Source: DASRTE01 sp035316885 (GTDB lineage Bacteria > Actinomycetota > Actinomycetes > Jiangellales > Jiangellaceae). Taken from it: DNA of 17,673 nucleotides. Shown piece after piece: positions 15,250 to 17,673 of this stretch (position 1 is its first letter; every line of letters starts with the position of its first letter). The stretch is taken from positions 1 through 17,673 of the forward strand of contig DATHII010000180.1 of assembly GCA_035316885.1 (NCBI GenBank). Reading direction: 5' to 3'. The notes beneath the pieces are model-generated. The model was given only the letters and a program-made list of their open reading frames with translations. It was not told where the DNA came from and did not search any database. Made by a program: the position numbers and the translations under genes.

Positions 15250-15255
15250 AGCTTA
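15250..15255 (-). promoter_or_regulatory. -10 box of the leuS leader promoter
   Basis: TAAGCT on the minus strand, followed by six bases (GACCGG) and the leader peptide ATG at 15243. The -35 region is not convincing and overlaps the hairpin at 15261-15281. Confidence 0.55.
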
Positions 15256-15260
15256 TCGCA

Positions 15261-15281
15261 CGGCTCTGCCTGGAGGAGCCG
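15261..15281 (-). terminator. Weak hairpin after the VKOR gene
   Basis: CGGCTC (15281-15276 on the minus strand) pairs with GAGCCG (15266-15261) over a nine-base loop, directly after the VKOR stop. There is no T-tract, so it is at best a weak terminator separating that operon from leuS. Confidence 0.3.
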
Positions 15282-15284
15282 CCG

Positions 15285-15974
15285 TCATACCAGCGAGGAC
15301 CAGTAGTCCCAGAACTGGATCAGGATCAGCACGGCGAGCGCCACGAACCATAGCGCGAGCACGAGCCCGCGGTTGCGCACCATGAAGGTCCGCACTCCGG
15401 CCGAGGTCCGGATGTGCCCCGCCTGCACGACGTGCACGGTGACGTACCAGAAGATCGGGACCGTCACGACCCAAACGACCATGCAGTACGGGCACAGTGC
15501 GCCGATGTCGTAGAGGCTCTGGTAGATCAGCCAGTGCACGAACACGGCGGCGAGGAAACTGCCGGCCTGGAGCCCCAACCAGAACCACCGCGGCAGGGTG
15601 GCACCGGTGAGCAGCACGACGCCGATGGTCGTGACCACCGCGAACGCCGCGACCCCGATCAACGGGTTGGCGAACCCGAACAGCTCGGCCTGCCACGTCT
15701 GCATCACCGAGCCGCAGCTCAGGACCGGGTTGAAGCTGCAACTGGGGACGTAGGCCGGATCCTCGAGCAGCCTGATCCGTTCGACCGTCAGCACGAAGGA
15801 CGCCACGAACCCGACCGCGCCGCCGGCGGCCAGCAGCGCGGCGAGGCCTCGGCGGGCGCCGCCGGCGAGCTGATGCTCGTCGGGAGCATCCAGGTCGACG
15901 GCGAGGTCGTCGGGCTCGCCCTCCGCCAGGTCCGTAGGAATGCCGGTCACCTGGCCTCCGCTCGGCTTCGACAC
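15285..15974 (-). CDS. Vitamin K epoxide reductase (VKOR) family membrane protein
   Basis: A 229-residue membrane protein. After an acidic cytoplasmic N-terminus (1-40) come about five hydrophobic segments (near 45-65, 102-124, 130-152, 160-182 and 204-222). The VKOR signatures are the loop cysteines C79 and C87 with a following Ser, the FANPLIGV segment, and the active-site CPYC (C161, C164) at the start of a helix. Bacterial VKOR reoxidises DsbA-like thioredoxins and thereby drives disulfide formation in exported proteins. No fused thioredoxin domain is present and no DsbA gene is adjacent in the window. It starts with GTG 15974, one base after the stop of the LURP-like gene, so the two are probably translationally coupled. 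Confidence 0.9.
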   Translation of the reverse strand: MSKPSGGQVTGIPTDLAEGEPDDLAVDLDAPDEHQLAGGARRGLAALLAAGGAVGFVASFVLTVERIRLLEDPAYVPSCSFNPVLSCGSVMQTWQAELFGFANPLIGVAAFAVVTTIGVVLLTGATLPRWFWLGLQAGSFLAAVFVHWLIYQSLYDIGALCPYCMVVWVVTVPIFWYVTVHVVQAGHIRTSAGVRTFMVRNRGLVLALWFVALAVLILIQFWDYWSSLV

Positions 15975-15975
15975 G

Positions 15976-16581
15976 TCAGCGGCTCTGCAGAGCGTCGAGC
16001 GCGACGGTCATCGACGCGGCCAGCCGGAAGTCGAGCCGCTGGTCCGGCACCGTCACCGTGTATCGGTCGCGGATCGACCTCTTGCGTTCGCTGGTCATCA
16101 CGACCTGCCCGGACGCGTTGTCGACGAAGTCGAAATGGAAGACGAACGGAATCCAGATCTCCCCGAGGAACGGGATGAAGTCCCACACCCGGCGCAGTAT
16201 CGCGATGGGCTGGTTGCGCTCGTGTCCGAAGGCCTCGAGCCCTGGTCCGGACAAGTGCCAGCTCGACCGCAGGAGGCTCTTGCCGAAGTCCTTGCGGAAG
16301 AACCCCAGGGGCTGTCCCGCGGGGTCGAGGACCTCGTACCCGGCGTTGAGGTCGATGGCCTTGCGCGCCTTGAACGAGAAGACCGGTTGCGTCTTGGCGC
16401 GGTCCGCGTAGATGCGGACCTCCTCCTTGAAGGCCATGCGCTTCTGCTGCGCAAAGCCCAACAGTTGGCCCTCGGTGCCGTCCGGGTTCGCGGCCAACAG
16501 CTCGTACTGGTTGACCATCATGGTGATCCTCTGCCGCATGAAGAACTTCGGGACGTACATCGTCTGGGGTTCCGGCGCCAT
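15976..16581 (-). CDS. LURP-one-related / tubby-like C2 family protein
   Basis: A 201-residue protein with the pattern of bacterial LURP-one-related proteins: MYVPKFFMRQRI and MMVNQYEL at the start, repeated beta-strand segments with a KEEVRIYAD and FSFKARKAIDLNAGYEVLDP core, FFRKDFGKSLLRSSW, then a hydrophobic IPFLGEIWIPFVFHFDF stretch and a C-terminal ALDALQSR helix. Members share the phospholipid-scramblase/tubby barrel fold; the biochemical role in bacteria is not established. ATG 16581 is chosen; ATG 16560, which begins the conserved part, is an alternative. It lies 58 bases after the flavodoxin stop and one base before the VKOR start, so all three may form an operon. Confidence 0.8.
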   Translation of the reverse strand: MAPEPQTMYVPKFFMRQRITMMVNQYELLAANPDGTEGQLLGFAQQKRMAFKEEVRIYADRAKTQPVFSFKARKAIDLNAGYEVLDPAGQPLGFFRKDFGKSLLRSSWHLSGPGLEAFGHERNQPIAILRRVWDFIPFLGEIWIPFVFHFDFVDNASGQVVMTSERKRSIRDRYTVTVPDQRLDFRLAASMTVALDALQSR

Positions 16582-16639
16582 GCTCGGCAGTCTGTCACCG
16601 ATGGGCCGTTCCACCGCTCGCGGTCGCCCACAGTGGTGA

Positions 16640-17155
16640 TCAGACGCGCTGGCCGACCACAGTGGCTGCAAGGCTCTCGCCCCACCGGCGGGCACGGTCC
16701 TCCTCGCCGGCGACCAGGGGCCCGGTCACTCCTTCGACGAAGAAGCTCACGCCGCGCGCCGCGATCGTGCACCCACGGCGGCGCAGCCGCTTCTCGGCGC
16801 CGTGCGACGCAGCGCCCGGGAACCGTGGCTTGTCGACGCGGGTGTCGAAGGCGGCAGCGATCGTCGCTCCCGCGCAGTCGAGCGTCTCGAGCCATTCACG
16901 GAGTCCGAGCCCGGTGGAGACCAGGCCGGTCTCCGCTTGCTCGGCGGCCGAGCTCCTGGTCCGCGGCCGGCTCATCCCGAACGCGTGGGTGGGGCCGCCC
17001 ACGACCAGCAGGTCGACGTGCTCGTCCAGCGCAGGACTCGCGCGGCCGACCTCCACGGCGTCTACGCTCAGCTGCGACGACAAGCCGGCGGCCACAGCCT
17101 CGGCGATGGCCTGGGTGTTTCCGAACATCGACTCGAACACCACCAGTGCACGCAT
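16640..17155 (-). CDS. Flavodoxin-domain protein
   Basis: A 171-residue single-domain flavodoxin-like protein that binds FMN and carries electrons. The FMN phosphate loop is ESMFGNT at 8-14, with VVGGPTHAFGMSRP (51-64) and AFDTRVD (102-108) matching the isoalloxazine loops. The start is ATG 17155, preceded at eight bases by AAGGAGG, the strongest ribosome binding site in the window. Upstream are a 22-base perfect palindrome (17188-17209) and a GGGACCTTCTGCCT box (17225-17212 on this strand), so expression looks tightly controlled. The gene is divergent from an FAD disulfide oxidoreductase, a plausible electron donor or co-regulated partner, and first in line before the LURP-like and VKOR genes. 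A 17-base direct repeat brackets it. Confidence 0.88.
   Translation of the reverse strand: MRALVVFESMFGNTQAIAEAVAAGLSSQLSVDAVEVGRASPALDEHVDLLVVGGPTHAFGMSRPRTRSSAAEQAETGLVSTGLGLREWLETLDCAGATIAAAFDTRVDKPRFPGAASHGAEKRLRRRGCTIAARGVSFFVEGVTGPLVAGEEDRARRWGESLAATVVGQRV
16646..16662. repeat. 17-base direct repeat, copy 1
   Basis: GCGCTGGCCGACCACAG occurs here, inside the 3' end of the flavodoxin gene, and again at 17290-17306. The copies match over exactly 17 bases and bracket the gene. Confidence 0.6.
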
Positions 17156-17187
17156 CTCGTCCTCCTCCTTCAGATATCTCCATCGTG

Positions 17188-17209
17188 GCTCCGACCGGCC
17201 GGTCGGAGC
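17188..17209. promoter_or_regulatory. 22-base perfect palindrome upstream of the flavodoxin gene
   Basis: GCTCCGACCGG followed directly by its exact reverse complement, with no spacer, 33 bases upstream of the flavodoxin ATG. It lies between the GGGAC-type box and a CACGAT -10-like sequence at 17187-17182, roughly where RNA polymerase would bind. A dimeric repressor operator is the natural reading; a hairpin in a longer leader is the alternative. Confidence 0.6.
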
Positions 17210-17211
17210 AG

Positions 17212-17225
17212 AGGCAGAAGGTCCC
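17212..17225 (-). promoter_or_regulatory. GGGAC-type (DosR/DevR-like) box facing the flavodoxin gene
   Basis: On the minus strand GGGACCTTCTGCCT. The GGGAC half-site and central TT match DosR-type sites; the second half departs from GGCCC/GTCCC at two positions. It sits about 57 bases before the flavodoxin start, a suitable distance for activation. Confidence 0.4.
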
Positions 17226-17232
17226 GGACGTC

Positions 17233-17246
17233 GGGACGTTCGGCAC
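17233..17246 (+). promoter_or_regulatory. GGGAC-type (DosR/DevR-like) box facing the oxidoreductase gene
   Basis: On the plus strand GGGACGTTCGGCAC, again with an intact GGGAC half-site and one mismatch in a GGCCC second half. It is directed toward the oxidoreductase start 76 bases away. Confidence 0.4.
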
Positions 17247-17289
17247 TTCGTCCGCGGCGTTGCGGCTCGAGTCCGCGATGATGGCCACT

Positions 17290-17306
17290 GCGCTGGCCGA
17301 CCACAG
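17290..17306. repeat. 17-base direct repeat, copy 2
   Basis: Second copy of GCGCTGGCCGACCACAG, just before the oxidoreductase ribosome binding site; the partner is at 16646-16662. Confidence 0.6.
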
Positions 17307-17322
17307 CCCATGGGAGATTCCG

Positions 17323-17673
17323 ATGGAACAGGGTCAGGACGTGTTCGACGTCGTCATCCTCGGCGGCGGGCCGGCGGGCGAGAACGTGGTCCAGCGTGTC
17401 GTCCGTGGAGGTCTTACCGCCGCCGTCGTCGAGTCCGAGCTGATCGGCGGCGAGTGCTCGTACTGGGCCTGCGTCCCCAGCAAGGCGCTCTTGCGGCCGG
17501 TCGACATCGTCGCCGCGGCGCGCCGGTCACCTGGTGCTGCGGAGGCGGTCACCGGTCAGCTCCACGCCGAGGCGGCGCTCGCCCGCCGGGACGAAGCCAC
17601 AAGCAACCACGACGACAGCGGCCAGGTCCGCTGGCTCGCCGGGCTGCCCGCGGACCTCGTCCGCGGCCACGGC
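17323..17673 (+). CDS. FAD-dependent pyridine nucleotide-disulfide oxidoreductase (5' part)
   Basis: The frame opens at ATG 17323, with GGGAG six bases before it, and stays open for 117 codons to the window edge. The N-terminal FAD dinucleotide motif is VILGGGPAGEN (11-21). The redox-active disulfide is C45 and C50 in GGECSYWACVPSK (42-54), the C-x4-C arrangement of class I enzymes such as dihydrolipoamide dehydrogenase, glutathione reductase or mercuric reductase. The usual CxNxGC is CSYWAC here, a form found in uncharacterised actinobacterial members. NAD(P)-binding and dimerisation domains lie outside the window, so the exact enzyme cannot be named. It is divergent from the flavodoxin gene. 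Confidence 0.88.
   Translation, partial: MEQGQDVFDVVILGGGPAGENVVQRVVRGGLTAAVVESELIGGECSYWACVPSKALLRPVDIVAAARRSPGAAEAVTGQLHAEAALARRDEATSNHDDSGQVRWLAGLPADLVRGHG

Noticed and set aside
17221..17237. GTCCCG-GACGT-CGGGAC inverted repeat as a single DosR palindrome
   Set aside because: The half-sites face the wrong way for a DosR site (GTCCC...GGGAC instead of GGGAC...GTCCC); the two separate outward-facing boxes explain it better.

Overview
The window is high-GC chromosomal DNA from an actinomycete. The evidence is the strong G/C bias at third codon positions, the leuS-degV-comEA-comEC-holA / rpsT order usual in Actinobacteria, KMGKS in place of KMSKS in LeuS, and several start codons placed 6-7 bases after a TANNNT box, the mark of leaderless transcripts. 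Genus cannot be fixed from the sequence. I see no insertion sequence, prophage, CRISPR array, rRNA or tRNA.

Layout. (1) 1-1187: a small Cys/His-rich protein on the minus strand, divergent from an M23-type peptidase homologue on the plus strand. The peptidase is preceded by a possible 10-codon leaderless mini-ORF. A 66-base near-symmetric inverted repeat lies at the convergent junction with the next operon. (2) 1188-6428: a purine catabolism module. pucC-pucE-pucD (FAD, 2Fe-2S and molybdenum subunits of xanthine dehydrogenase) run on the minus strand, divergent from the PucR-family regulator. The shared 113-base gap holds a leaderless promoter for the regulator and a possible operator. (3) 6429-6932: rpsT (ribosomal protein S20) with an extended -10 promoter, a structured leader of about 130 bases, and a strong terminator. 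(4) 6937-12139, minus strand: degV, comEA, comEC and holA, with comEA/comEC overlapping by four bases. (5) 12169-15255: leuS, preceded by what looks like a complete ribosome-mediated leucine attenuator: an 11-residue leader peptide with four consecutive Leu codons, alternative stems and a terminator hairpin. (6) 15285-17673: a minus-strand group of flavodoxin-like protein, LURP-one/tubby-like protein and VKOR-family membrane protein, divergent from a truncated FAD-dependent disulfide oxidoreductase. The divergent gap carries a 22-base perfect palindrome and two oppositely directed GGGAC-type boxes resembling DosR sites.

Functionally, the puc genes oxidise hypoxanthine/xanthine under a local PucR regulator. 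The central block is translation, replication and DNA-uptake housekeeping. The right-hand group is redox-related and may respond to hypoxia or stress. The most notable regulatory signals are the leucine attenuator before leuS and the symmetric divergent control region between flavodoxin and the oxidoreductase.
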